Assembly (NCBI GenBank): GCA_910588295.1
Contig: CAJUQO010000054.1
Location: forward strand, 1-23,514
Direction: 5' to 3'
Source of the DNA: an uncultured Lachnospiraceae bacterium
Lineage (GTDB): Bacteria; Bacillota; Clostridia; Lachnospirales; Lachnospiraceae
Length of the DNA: 23,514 bases
This document shows, piece after piece, positions 13,975-21,947 of the stretch; position 1 is the first letter of the stretch, and the number at the start of each line of letters is the position of its first letter. Under the pieces are notes generated by a model. It was not told where the DNA came from. It made no database searches and saw only the letters and a program-made list of their open reading frames with translations. The position numbers and the translations under genes were made by a program.

Positions 13975-13983
13975 ATCATACCA
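13975..13983 (-). promoter_or_regulatory. Possible extended -10 promoter of the AraC gene
   Basis: On the minus strand TGG-TATGAT (13975-13983) forms an extended -10, with no recognisable -35 at the correct distance. It lies about 36 bases before the GTG start. The rest of the gap up to 14144 shows nothing clear. Confidence 0.4.
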
Positions 13984-14144
13984 CAAATTCCACCCGGGGG
14001 ATCACCCTTTGCCGCAGGCAAACTCCAAATGCGCAGATTCCGTTACCGTTCAGCTGCCCCGAAAGCGTCCCCCGGGAAGTGTGCGGCCCGGTTGTGAAAA
14101 ACAGTCATTTCATTACAAACCGCCGACCGTTCAAGACAAAACTA

Positions 14145-14173
14145 TTGATTTGTATATTTAACATCTCTATATT
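14145..14173 (+). promoter_or_regulatory. Promoter of the FlxA-like gene
   Basis: TTGATT (14145-14150), a 17-base spacer and TATATT (14168-14173). Transcription would start near 14180, giving a leader of about 109 nt. The leader begins with the 10-base palindrome GGAGCGCTCC (14182-14191). Confidence 0.65.
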
Positions 14174-14180
14174 AAAAGCA

Positions 14181-14287
14181 GGGAGCGCTCCTAGTTGATA
14201 CTTAGACAGACGCTTAGGAAGCGTCTTTTATCGGTCGTTGTTTTGCGGCTTCCGATAAGCCGCATTCTCAAAATCAGGAGGTAATCT
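14181..14287 (+). promoter_or_regulatory. Leader with mutually exclusive hairpins before the FlxA-like gene
   Basis: Hairpin A: AGACGCTT (14208-14215) with AAGCGTCT (14219-14226), loop AGG, followed by TTTT, which is terminator-like. Hairpin B: GCGGCTT (14245-14251) with AAGCCGC (14257-14263). Competing pairs: GGAAGC (14217-14222) with GCTTCC (14248-14253), and TTATCGG (14228-14234) with CCGATAA (14252-14258). Each competing pair would disrupt A or B. The ribosome binding site AGGAGGT follows directly at 14277-14283. The pattern suggests attenuation or translational control. The AGGA at the tip of hairpin A plus the AGGAGG site also recalls a two-site CsrA target. Confidence 0.45.
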
Positions 14288-14288
14288 T

Positions 14289-14588
14289 ATGGATATTTCA
14301 TCTGTCAGCCCCGGCTATCCGTCGGGCAGTTCCAAACCGCAGCAGAGCGCTGATCCGGACTCTCAAATACGATCACTGGAGCAAAAGCTGCGGACACTAC
14401 AGGACGAAAAGCAAAAAGCGGTTCAGAACAAAGACGAGGAGAAAAGGAAAAAAATAGAGAAACAGATCCGGGAAATTGAAGAACAGATTCAGCGGTTAAA
14501 ACAACAGGAGAAAAAACAGGAAACCGTATCAAAGACGCCCGAACCACAAAGGGCCGACGCCGGAAACGCCGTGGATACATATGCGTAA
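14289..14588 (+). CDS. FlxA-like coiled-coil protein
   Basis: A 99-residue hydrophilic protein. The N-terminus, MDISSVSPGYPSGSSKPQQS, is flexible and serine-rich. Residues 24-78 form one continuous charged helix (QIRSLEQKLRTLQDEKQ, then KKIEKQIREIEEQIQRLKQQE) with heptad spacing, as in the FlxA-like family of Clostridia. The tail is disordered. No signal peptide is seen. The name derives from an E. coli FliA-dependent gene of unknown function, so a link to motility is only nominal, and no flagellar genes lie in the window. ATG 14289 has AGGAGGT 5 bases upstream. It is a single-gene unit with its own promoter, structured leader and terminator. Confidence 0.8.
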   Translation: MDISSVSPGYPSGSSKPQQSADPDSQIRSLEQKLRTLQDEKQKAVQNKDEEKRKKIEKQIREIEEQIQRLKQQEKKQETVSKTPEPQRADAGNAVDTYA

Positions 14589-14667
14589 ATTCTGTCTGCA
14601 CAGATATGGCCCCGCCTGAAAAGAAGCTTCCCTACAGCAGAATCCGTCTGCATCCTTTTACCAAAAC

Positions 14668-14714
14668 GCCGGAAGCCCGTAAAGACTGAACCACCGCCTT
14701 AATCGGCTTCCGGC
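14668..14714. terminator. Bidirectional terminator between the FlxA-like gene and the ABC permease
   Basis: GCCGGAAGCC (14668-14677) pairs perfectly with GGCTTCCGGC (14705-14714), with a 27-base loop. On the plus strand ATTTTG follows and on the minus strand GTTTTGG follows. The genes converge here, so one stem may serve both, although both T tracts are short. Confidence 0.75.
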
Positions 14715-14748
14715 ATTTTGAGCATAGTAAGTAGCCAAACACCAATCT

Positions 14749-17445
14749 TTAAATATTCTCATTTTTCAGAGCATCAATAGGATTTTCTTTCTTGACCTTA
14801 CTCATGGCGTACATCATCGTCACAAACACCACTGCGAACACGCTGAATACCGCTATCCCCACAGCCCCCCAGGGCATATGGAAATCCGTGGCATACCCCT
14901 CGGATATAGAACGGAAGATCATATACGTCATCACCGCTGACAGGGGCAGCCCGTAGAGCAGGGACTTAAAGCCATAGAGAAGGCACTCAAAATTCATCAT
15001 GCTGTTGAAGCCGCCCCGGGTCATGCCCACGGATTTCAGCATGGCGAACTCCCGGCGGCGCAGGGCGATATTGGTCGAAATCGTATTAAACACGTTCGCC
15101 GCGGCGATGAGGGAGATCAGCACGATAAAGCCGTAGGAAAATACCTGGATAATCAGGATGATATTGCGGTTGCTCTCCTCCTGCTCCGCATAATCTACCA
15201 GACCGTTGCCGCCCATCCTGCTGTCCGTAATGATCTGCCGGATCGCCGCATAGCTTTCCCTGTGATCGTCGGAAGCGACCAGATAATGGTAGGTGCGCGG
15301 CTCCGTATCCTGAACCACCGCATCCTGCACACACTGGGGATAGAGCAGGGTGAACTCACCCCGGGTTTCCAGGAACCAGGGCGTCTCCGTGAGTATTTTT
15401 CCCACATGCAGTGAATACTCTTTCACTGCGTCCGCCGCCGGCACTTCCCTGATTTCCTCCGGATCGTCGTCACTCAGGTATCGATAAACCTGGTTTCCGG
15501 CTTTATCTTCATACTGCCCTGTCTCCTCATCCAGATAATACCCCTCCACATACAGAGGCACACGGGCCGTCAGCTCGCACTGTTCCTCTTTCAAAAAGTC
15601 CAGCGTAATATATTTCCCCTGATCCGGGTTAAATATGGGCGTCCCTTTCGCCACCACCGCCAGCGGGGCGTCGGGATTCATATACGCCTGTTCATCCAGG
15701 CCGTTTCTGCCAAGCATCTCTCTGAAAGACGCATCGTCTACAAACTGTATCTGGGTGTAAAAAGGAATTTTTGCTCCGTCCCCGGAACTGTTCTCGAACT
15801 GGGAAACGATATAGTGCAGGGCATCCTCCGTCAGAACAGACCTGTCTATCTCACAGGTATAGTGGCGGCTCACTGTGGAGGCCGCCGCCGTGACATCCTT
15901 TGCCTCCCGGATCTGTTCCAGAAGCTCCCCATCGGTGATGTCGGTAAAGCTTTCCTCCGCCACATATAACCGCAGATCATAGTCGTCCTTCCCTAATCCG
16001 CCTTCCACAGACTCCATCAGATACCCCGTAAAAGCCGCCGCGGAGACAAACAGAACAATGCTCATCACCAGGCTCACCACCGTGGCCCTGTACTTTTTAC
16101 GGCTGCGCCTGTAATACTTGCTTGCCAGCATTCCCGGCAGGCCGAAAATCCGGTACGCCAGCTTTGAAGAACGTACTGCCCCGGGTTTGATCTGTATATC
16201 CGCCGCCTGCCGGATCGCCTCGATAGCGGATACCCGCATAGCCCGCCGTGAGGGGATCCACGCGGAGATCAGTACTGTCAGAAACGCCACGGCACAGGCT
16301 GTCACCACGGCCGCTGGAGAAACGCACAGCCTCATCGTGACGGCAGACCCAAAGATATTGGCGAACTTATTGCCAATGAACAGCAGCGTGACGCCGATCC
16401 CGCCGACGCCCGCCAGGATTCCCAGGGGAATACCGATCAGGGCCACCACGACAGCCTCAAAAAATACCATGTGGCGGATCTGTTTTCTCGTGGCGCCTAT
16501 GGAGGCCAGCAGACCGAACTGTTTCGTCCGCTCCGACACGGCAATGGAAAAGGCATTGTAGATCAGGGAAACCGACCCGAACATAATCAGAAGGATAATC
16601 ACCGCCGCCAGCCCATAGAGCATCCGGTAATAGCTCTCAAACTGCGCTGCCCCCGAGAGCATCAACAGATCCGTATTGGTATCACCGTCAGAAACCCTTT
16701 CATCCATAAAGGCAAATACGCGTTTGGGGTTTTTCATCTTAAAATATACATCATAGAGGCAGTCTTCTTCCGGCTCCTCATCCGCCGCGGTGATCGCCGT
16801 GTAGCCCGGAGCCATATAATCCTCAAAAGAAGGCCGCTCATAGATCCCAACCACCGTGTATGTCCTGCTTTCGTGGATCTCCAGTTCTTCCTCGTTAAAG
16901 AAATCCCGGCCGTTGTCGTCGTAATCAAAACAGGGATCCCGCTGGGAAAGTTCCTCCCCGGCCATCACGCGGCTGCCTAGATCCAGCGTCAGTGTATCGC
17001 CGATGGCATAAACGATGCCTCCGTTGTCCCCCATATGCGCCGGCAGGATCAGCTCCTTGCTGTTGTCGGGCAGCCGGCCCTCCACCATATGGACGGGCAT
17101 CACATCTTCAAAACCTTCCGCGGCCCCGATCACATACATATAAGGTTTATATTCATTTTTTGAATCTATCCTGGCAAAACCCAACTGCTGGTCACAGGCG
17201 AATCGGGAAACCTCCTCGCTGTTTATGATCTCCTCACAGTCCGCTTTGCCCGCACCGTAAGATACGCCGTGCCAGTCGCCCACCGCGTAAATAATGTTCT
17301 CCCGCATATAATTCTGAAAGCTGGACACGATGGTGGTCACAGCACAGATCATGGCCGCCGACAGCATCACCCCTATGATCGTCACCGCCGTGCGAACCCT
17401 GTTTTTCTTTAACTGCTCCAGCGTTATCTTGTTAAATACGTTCAT
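14749..17445 (-). CDS. FtsX-type ABC transporter permease (double MacB/FtsX domain)
   Basis: 898 residues, cytoplasmic membrane. A first span lies near residues 18-41 (RTAVTIIGVMLSAAMICAVTTIV). It is followed by a large extracellular domain, then three spans around an FtsX block (LLASIGATRKQIRHMVFFEAVVVALIG). The layout repeats from about residue 460: span, second extracellular domain, then three spans with a second FtsX block (FAMLKSVGMTRGGFNSMMNFE). The total is about eight spans, typical of peptide, antibiotic or lipid exporters of the MacB/SalY type. The gene overlaps the ATPase gene by 4 bases. With the upstream sensor kinase and regulator it resembles an antimicrobial-peptide detoxification or envelope-stress module. 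It is larger than BceB (about 650 residues), so it is not a classical BceAB. Substrate unknown. Confidence 0.9.
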   Translation of the reverse strand: MNVFNKITLEQLKKNRVRTAVTIIGVMLSAAMICAVTTIVSSFQNYMRENIIYAVGDWHGVSYGAGKADCEEIINSEEVSRFACDQQLGFARIDSKNEYKPYMYVIGAAEGFEDVMPVHMVEGRLPDNSKELILPAHMGDNGGIVYAIGDTLTLDLGSRVMAGEELSQRDPCFDYDDNGRDFFNEEELEIHESRTYTVVGIYERPSFEDYMAPGYTAITAADEEPEEDCLYDVYFKMKNPKRVFAFMDERVSDGDTNTDLLMLSGAAQFESYYRMLYGLAAVIILLIMFGSVSLIYNAFSIAVSERTKQFGLLASIGATRKQIRHMVFFEAVVVALIGIPLGILAGVGGIGVTLLFIGNKFANIFGSAVTMRLCVSPAAVVTACAVAFLTVLISAWIPSRRAMRVSAIEAIRQAADIQIKPGAVRSSKLAYRIFGLPGMLASKYYRRSRKKYRATVVSLVMSIVLFVSAAAFTGYLMESVEGGLGKDDYDLRLYVAEESFTDITDGELLEQIREAKDVTAAASTVSRHYTCEIDRSVLTEDALHYIVSQFENSSGDGAKIPFYTQIQFVDDASFREMLGRNGLDEQAYMNPDAPLAVVAKGTPIFNPDQGKYITLDFLKEEQCELTARVPLYVEGYYLDEETGQYEDKAGNQVYRYLSDDDPEEIREVPAADAVKEYSLHVGKILTETPWFLETRGEFTLLYPQCVQDAVVQDTEPRTYHYLVASDDHRESYAAIRQIITDSRMGGNGLVDYAEQEESNRNIILIIQVFSYGFIVLISLIAAANVFNTISTNIALRRREFAMLKSVGMTRGGFNSMMNFECLLYGFKSLLYGLPLSAVMTYMIFRSISEGYATDFHMPWGAVGIAVFSVFAVVFVTMMYAMSKVKKENPIDALKNENI

Positions 17446-18125
17446 CTGCGGATCACCTCATCCCGGATAATTTTGCCGTCCTCAATGGAGATGATACGAT
17501 CCGCCTGCAGGGCGATGCTCTCGTCGTGGGTGATCATGATCAGAGTCTGGTCATACTTCTGATTGGATATTTTCAAAAGCTCCACGATCTCCTGGCTGTT
17601 CTTCCTGTCCAGGTTTCCCGTGGGCTCGTCGGCCAGCACCACCGCCGGGGCGTTCATGACGGCCCGGCCGATGGACACCCTCTGCTGCTGCCCGCCGGAA
17701 AGCTGGTTGGGCAGATGGTTCTCCCGCCCGGCGAGCTTCAACGTCGTGAGCATCTCCCGGAGCCGCTCCTCATTCACCTGCTGCCCGTCCATCAGCATGG
17801 GCAGGGTAATATTTTCCGTCACATTCAGCACCGGGATCAGATTGTAAAACTGATAGATCAGCCCCACCTGGCGCCGTCGGAAGATCGCCAGCTGATCCTC
17901 ATTCTGGGCAAACACATCGCAGCCGTCCATGTACACTTTCCCGCCGGTGGGCCGGTCCACCGCCCCCAGGATATGGAGCAACGTGGATTTTCCCGAACCC
18001 GAGGGCCCGATGATCGCCACAAATTCGCCTTTATCCACAGAGAAGGACACGTTATCCAGCGCCTTCACCTCATTCTCACCCTTGCCGTAGGTCTTGCAGA
18101 GATTTTCCACTCTTACTATTTCCAT
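17442..18125 (-). CDS. ABC transporter ATP-binding protein (LolD/MacB type)
   Basis: 227 residues, a single nucleotide-binding domain, normal for exporters with separate FtsX permeases. Walker A is GPSGSGKST at 40-48, the Q loop is near YQFYNLIPVLNVTENI, the signature LSGGQQQR is at 142-149, Walker B VVLADEP is at 162-168 with D-loop GNLD, and the switch histidine is in MITHDE. It powers the permease encoded 4 bases later in overlap. ATG 18125 follows AAAGGGAG. The 126-base gap to the kinase gene carries its own promoter and a perfect dyad, so the transporter genes can be induced separately from the sensor genes. Confidence 0.95.
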   Translation of the reverse strand: MEIVRVENLCKTYGKGENEVKALDNVSFSVDKGEFVAIIGPSGSGKSTLLHILGAVDRPTGGKVYMDGCDVFAQNEDQLAIFRRRQVGLIYQFYNLIPVLNVTENITLPMLMDGQQVNEERLREMLTTLKLAGRENHLPNQLSGGQQQRVSIGRAVMNAPAVVLADEPTGNLDRKNSQEIVELLKISNQKYDQTLIMITHDESIALQADRIISIEDGKIIRDEVIRR

Positions 18126-18156
18126 ACAAAATACTCCCTTTCGTTTTTATGAGGCC

Positions 18157-18213
18157 ATTCTATCCTGTCCAGATGACAGGGCAGTGACTTGAATATTACA
18201 AAATTGTAATATT
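18157..18213 (-). promoter_or_regulatory. Regulated promoter of the ABC transporter with two dyads
   Basis: On the minus strand the -10 is TAGAAT (18157-18162), and the matching -35 position is poor (ACTGCC, 18180-18185). Just upstream sits a perfect dyad, arms AATATTACAA (18192-18201) and TTGTAATATT (18204-18213), centred near -52. A second dyad, CCTGTC (18164-18169) and GACAGG (18175-18180), fills the spacer. This is the layout of a response-regulator-activated promoter. The regulator is presumably the one encoded upstream. Confidence 0.65.
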
Positions 18214-18251
18214 AGGGCGTATTTTCTTCAGGCAAGGGCCCCATCAATACC

Positions 18252-19253
18252 TTAAACCGTCTGTTTATAAAACCGTATGCTGAACTTTGCCCCTTTAATG
18301 GGGTTATTCTCCGCCTTGATCGTACCGCCCTGACTCACAATGATCATACGGGACAGGGCCAGCCCGATACCATAGCTGTTCTCATTAGAATTTTTCCCTT
18401 TATAAAAGCGTTCGAAGACATGGGGCAGATCCGCCCTGGCAATGCCTTTTCCGTCATCCCGGATGAATATCTCCACGTAAACGGGGTTTTCACGGCCATG
18501 GATTTCCAGATGCCCGCCGTCCGGCGTGTGTTCCATGCAGTTTTTCAGGATATTTGTCAGCGCCTCACACGTCCAGGAAACATCACAGTCCACGTCCCCT
18601 TCTACATCGACGGCCAGCTGCTGTCCCCGCAGCTCCATGGGGATCAGCACCGGTTCCGCCGCCTTTGCGATCAGATCCCGCAGCGAGACGGTCTCCTTCG
18701 TGAACAATACCGTCTGTGCGTCCAGCTTCGACATCTTTAAAAGGCTGGTAATCAGCCAGTCGATGCGCGAGAGCAGCCGGTGCAGCTCCCGGGTCAGCTC
18801 CAGCCGCCTCTCGCGTGTGACCTCCGGCTCCGAGAGAAAAGATACCAGCAGGTTGATGGATGTGAGAGGCGTTCTGAGCTGGTGGGAAATGTCCGCCAGG
18901 GAATCGGCCAGATAGGCCTTGTCGTCCTGAAGCTGCTGCTGCTGTTCCCGCAGCCGGACAGTCATCTTGTACACCTCATTCTGCAAGACCCCCAGCTCCC
19001 CCTCTGCGTATTTTTCCAGAAATATCTGGCTGTTCCCATGGAGGATACGGTTGATATCCAGAGAAAACGACGCGATCCGCCGGTACCTTCTGCGGGTAGC
19101 GGCCCCGTGGCACAGCAAAAGCAGCAGACACAAAGAGCCGGTAAACAGCCCGAAATCCCTGTCCCATACGGCGGCAATGGCCGTCCCTGCGGCGGATATC
19201 CCCGCCATGGCAAGAAAACTTTTTATAACCTCCGGATTCCTCATCCACTTCAT
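18252..19253 (-). CDS. Sensor histidine kinase with a minimal extracytoplasmic loop
   Basis: 333 residues. Two membrane segments (about 13-30 and 36-50) are joined by a loop of only a few residues (WDRDFG), so there is almost no external sensor. This is the intramembrane-sensing type often paired with ABC exporters, where the transporter passes on the signal. The H box is SLADISHQLRTPLTS, with His at about residue 124. It is followed by the N box (CEALTNILKNCMEHT), G1 (DDGKGIA) and G2 (YGIGLAL). ATG 19253 is preferred, with AAGGTGG 7 bases upstream; a GTG at 19256 is equally in frame. The start overlaps the stop of the regulator gene, so the two are translationally coupled. Confidence 0.93.
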   Translation of the reverse strand: MKWMRNPEVIKSFLAMAGISAAGTAIAAVWDRDFGLFTGSLCLLLLLCHGAATRRRYRRIASFSLDINRILHGNSQIFLEKYAEGELGVLQNEVYKMTVRLREQQQQLQDDKAYLADSLADISHQLRTPLTSINLLVSFLSEPEVTRERRLELTRELHRLLSRIDWLITSLLKMSKLDAQTVLFTKETVSLRDLIAKAAEPVLIPMELRGQQLAVDVEGDVDCDVSWTCEALTNILKNCMEHTPDGGHLEIHGRENPVYVEIFIRDDGKGIARADLPHVFERFYKGKNSNENSYGIGLALSRMIIVSQGGTIKAENNPIKGAKFSIRFYKQTV

Positions 19254-19924
19254 CACAGATCCACCTTATATCCCATCCCCCTGACCGTCTTAATAATCTC
19301 CGGCTTCTGGGGGTCGTCCTCTATCTTCTCCCGCAGCCTTTTGATATATACGGTCAGCGTGTTATCGTTCACAAAATCCCCGGCTACATCCCAGATCGTC
19401 TCCAGAAGCTGAGACCGGGAGAGCACAGCCCCCCTGTTGTTCAGAAAGACCAGGAGCAGACGGTATTCCAGCGCCGACAAGCACAGATCTTTTCCGTTCT
19501 TGCTGGCGGTGCCCTTCACCGTATCCACGGAGACTGGGCCCAGTTTTGTCACGGTTCCCGCTCCGCCCGTGAGCCGCAGGACATTCCTGATCCGGGAGAC
19601 CAGCTCCCGGGGGCGGAAAGGCTTGGGGATATAGTCGTCGGCGCCCAGGTCAAACCCGGTCACCGTGCTGTACTCATCCCCCGACGCGGTCAGAAAGATC
19701 ACTGGCAGGCCGTAATCCGCCTTTATGGCCGAGCACACCGAGAAACCATTGCCGTCCGCCAAAGATATATCCAGCAGCACCAGGTCGAAGGCCTCCCTCT
19801 CCAACAGGCCGAGGGCCCCCTTCTGTCCCGGTTCGCTCTTCACCCGGAATCCCTCCGACTCCAGAAACTCGGTGAGATTGGCGACGATGCTCTTATCATC
19901 CTCCACTAATAAAATTTTTGTCAT
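19253..19924 (-). CDS. OmpR/PhoB-family response regulator
   Basis: 223 residues. The receiver domain (1-115) has the acidic pair ED at 8-9, phospho-acceptor D52 in LVLLDISLADG, T79 in VIFLTAS and K101 in YIPKPF. The C-terminal winged helix (about 128-223) shows LSALEYRLLLVFLNNRGAVLSR, the recognition helix NTLTVYIKRLREKIE and GMGYKVDL. The frame is open upstream to 19990, but AAGGAG lies 10 bases before ATG 19924 and MTKILLVEDD is the standard N-terminus. It lies 32 bases after the xylulokinase stop, with no terminator between and no convincing promoter. It probably activates the ABC genes through the dyad at 18192-18213. Confidence 0.95.
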   Translation of the reverse strand: MTKILLVEDDKSIVANLTEFLESEGFRVKSEPGQKGALGLLEREAFDLVLLDISLADGNGFSVCSAIKADYGLPVIFLTASGDEYSTVTGFDLGADDYIPKPFRPRELVSRIRNVLRLTGGAGTVTKLGPVSVDTVKGTASKNGKDLCLSALEYRLLLVFLNNRGAVLSRSQLLETIWDVAGDFVNDNTLTVYIKRLREKIEDDPQKPEIIKTVRGMGYKVDL

Positions 19925-19956
19925 GAGACAATTTCTCCTTATAATAACCAATTCTT

Positions 19957-21465
19957 TCAATCTGTTTTTCCCTGCGGCGTTTTCCTGCAAAACAGCCGCC
20001 TGTTCGCCGGGTACAGGGCCTTGAACTGCTGAAATTGTTCTTCATACCGCCTTACACGAACCGGATCAGGTTCCACAACGTCCCTGTCCAGCCTGGTGAT
20101 ACACCGGCAGGCCTCTGAAAAATCCCGATAGACTCCCACGCCCACCGCTGCTGTGACCGCCGCACCTACAGCCGCCTGTTCTTTTACCAGGCTCCTGCAG
20201 ATTTCTTTTCCGAATACGTCTGCAAGAATTTCGCGAAACAGCCTGCTTCTGGCCCCACCGCCGGATGAGATTATTCTGCTAAAAGAAAGCCCCCTATCCT
20301 GCAGGATCTCCAGGGAACATTTTTGGTTGAACACGATCCCTTCCATCGTGCTCCGTATCATATCGGCCCTCGTATGGTTCAGGTTAAGGCCAAAATATAT
20401 TCCACGGGCCTCCGGGTCATTCCATGGCGTCCGCTCGCCATTTAAATAAGGCAGAAACAGCAGGCCGCCGCTTCCTGCCGGAGACTGCGACGCCAGAGCC
20501 GCCATCTCATCGAAAGTATCCATATGTAAAATATTTTGTTTCAACCATTGCAATGACACACCGCCGCTCAAGTTGGCCCCCACCATCATCCACACCCCTT
20601 CCCGTACATGGCAAAAGGTATTGATCCGGTACAGAGGATCACACAGCGGCGCATCCACCGCACAGGCCACCTGACTGGCCGTCCCTACATTTGAGACTAG
20701 GATTCCCGGTTCCATTATGCCGTTCCCCACAGCCTGCATCAATGTATCCCCGCCCCCACAGACAATAGGGGTTCCCTCCGGAACCCCCGTCTCCGCAAAA
20801 CTCTGCCGGGTACATTTTCCCACCAGTTCGCCGGATTCAAAGCACGGTACAAAAAGTTCCCTGGAAATACTCAGCCTGTCTATGATCTCCCAGGCCCAGT
20901 TCCGATGCGCCGTATCAAACACACCGGTTCCTGATGCGTCTGTCATATCTGTCCCCCATTCCCCGCACATTTTAAAACGGATATAATCTTTGGGCAGCAT
21001 GACCCTGTATGCCCTCTCGAAATTGCGGGGTTCCTCTTTCCGTACCCACAGGAGAGAAGCGATCAAAAATCCGGTGCCCAGGGCATTCAGAGTAATCTGC
21101 CTGTACTGCTCCTCGGGTATCTGCCTGTAAAGGGAGGCGACAGCTTCCTCCGAACGCTGGTCAGCCCAGATGATGGCTTTTCGCACGGGGCTGCCCTCCC
21201 GGTCCGTCATTACCAGTCCGTGCATCTGCCCGGAAAAACCGACCCCGCACAGGTTTCCCAAATGCTCCCGGCATCTCCCGGTCAGCTCACACAGGGCTTC
21301 CCGAACCGCTCTCCACAGAACCTCCATGTCCTGCTCCGCATACGTTGCCCGGGGCTTATCCATGCCGTATTCTCTCTGAGACAGGCCTGTTATACGGCCA
21401 TCCTCTCCCATCAAAACAGCTTTTACACTGGATGTCCCCAAATCCACTCCCATAAAATATCTCAT
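19957..21465 (-). CDS. xylB: Xylulokinase (FGGY family)
   Basis: 502 residues, the usual size. It phosphorylates D-xylulose with ATP to give xylulose 5-phosphate, the step that feeds pentoses into the pentose phosphate pathway. FGGY landmarks: GVDLGTSSVKAVLMGEDG at the N-terminus, FSGQMHGLV (77-85), WADQRSEE, the catalytic aspartate D240 in CGGGDTLMQAVGNG, YLNGERTPWND, and SSGGGARSRLFREILADVFG near the end. GAGAGGAG lies about 10 bases before ATG 21465. It has its own promoter, about 140 bases upstream. No xylose isomerase or transporter lies in the window, so another ketopentose or a related polyol-derived sugar remains possible. The two-component genes follow closely and may be read from the same message. 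Confidence 0.88.
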   Translation of the reverse strand: MRYFMGVDLGTSSVKAVLMGEDGRITGLSQREYGMDKPRATYAEQDMEVLWRAVREALCELTGRCREHLGNLCGVGFSGQMHGLVMTDREGSPVRKAIIWADQRSEEAVASLYRQIPEEQYRQITLNALGTGFLIASLLWVRKEEPRNFERAYRVMLPKDYIRFKMCGEWGTDMTDASGTGVFDTAHRNWAWEIIDRLSISRELFVPCFESGELVGKCTRQSFAETGVPEGTPIVCGGGDTLMQAVGNGIMEPGILVSNVGTASQVACAVDAPLCDPLYRINTFCHVREGVWMMVGANLSGGVSLQWLKQNILHMDTFDEMAALASQSPAGSGGLLFLPYLNGERTPWNDPEARGIYFGLNLNHTRADMIRSTMEGIVFNQKCSLEILQDRGLSFSRIISSGGGARSRLFREILADVFGKEICRSLVKEQAAVGAAVTAAVGVGVYRDFSEACRCITRLDRDVVEPDPVRVRRYEEQFQQFKALYPANRRLFCRKTPQGKTD

Positions 21466-21611
21466 ACCACTGATCTCCTCTCCATCACGGGATCACAGGC
21501 TCTTTTTGTGTTTCTCCCGATCGTCCGGGGCAGCCCGGTACACGACCGCCGAAAGCCGCGCCGCCTGCCCATATCGTCTCCGCCAAACCAAAATCCTGCC
21601 TCTCTCGTTCA

Positions 21612-21640
21612 AATATAACGCATCCCACATGCACCGGCAA
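21612..21640 (-). promoter_or_regulatory. xylB: Probable xylB promoter
   Basis: On the minus strand, TTGCCG (21635-21640), a 17-base spacer and TATATT (21612-21617). The leader would be about 140 nt. A TATAAT at about 21654-21659 is an alternative, but it lacks a -35. Confidence 0.5.
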
Positions 21641-21671
21641 GGTCTTATTCATAATTATAATACATTGGGAG

Positions 21672-21749
21672 TTCGCCTGCGGCGAAGGCTGGATTCACTC
21701 TTGGCAAAACACCAGCATTCTTACGGACTTTGCAATGAATGCAAAGTCC
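21672..21749. repeat. Two perfect stem-loops in the xylB/aldehyde dehydrogenase gap
   Basis: TTCGCC (21672-21677) pairs with GGCGAA (21681-21686) around TGC. GGACTTTGCA (21725-21734) pairs with TGCAAAGTCC (21740-21749) around ATGAA. Neither has a T tract on either strand. They could be a small repeated intergenic element or operators for the divergent genes. The rest of 21466-21805 shows no gene. Confidence 0.5.
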
Positions 21750-21805
21750 TGGGCCGAACAGTAATTACATACTCATAGATATTACATCCAAAAGCAACTA
21801 CATGA

Positions 21806-21834
21806 TTGACAGAAAACCCCAAAACGGTTATAAT
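21806..21834 (+). promoter_or_regulatory. Perfect consensus sigma-A promoter of the aldehyde dehydrogenase gene
   Basis: TTGACA (21806-21811), a 17-base spacer and TATAAT (21829-21834). Transcription should begin near 21841, leaving a leader of about 107 nt. Full consensus elements predict strong basal transcription unless repressed. Confidence 0.88.
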
Positions 21835-21893
21835 ATTTGTAGTTCGTATCATGAACCATTTGCGCGTAAAGCGAACATTTTGGGAGGGAGCAT

Positions 21894-21918
21894 AACAGCC
21901 CGGTTTGCCCTGGCTGTT
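21894..21918 (+). promoter_or_regulatory. Hairpin in the aldehyde dehydrogenase leader
   Basis: AACAGCC (21894-21900) pairs with GGCTGTT (21912-21918) around an 11-base loop. It lies about 16 bases upstream of the AAAGGAG ribosome binding site and has no T tract, so it is a leader hairpin, not a terminator. Confidence 0.45.
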
Positions 21919-21947
21919 GCGAAAATGCATACAGAAAGGAGACACAG

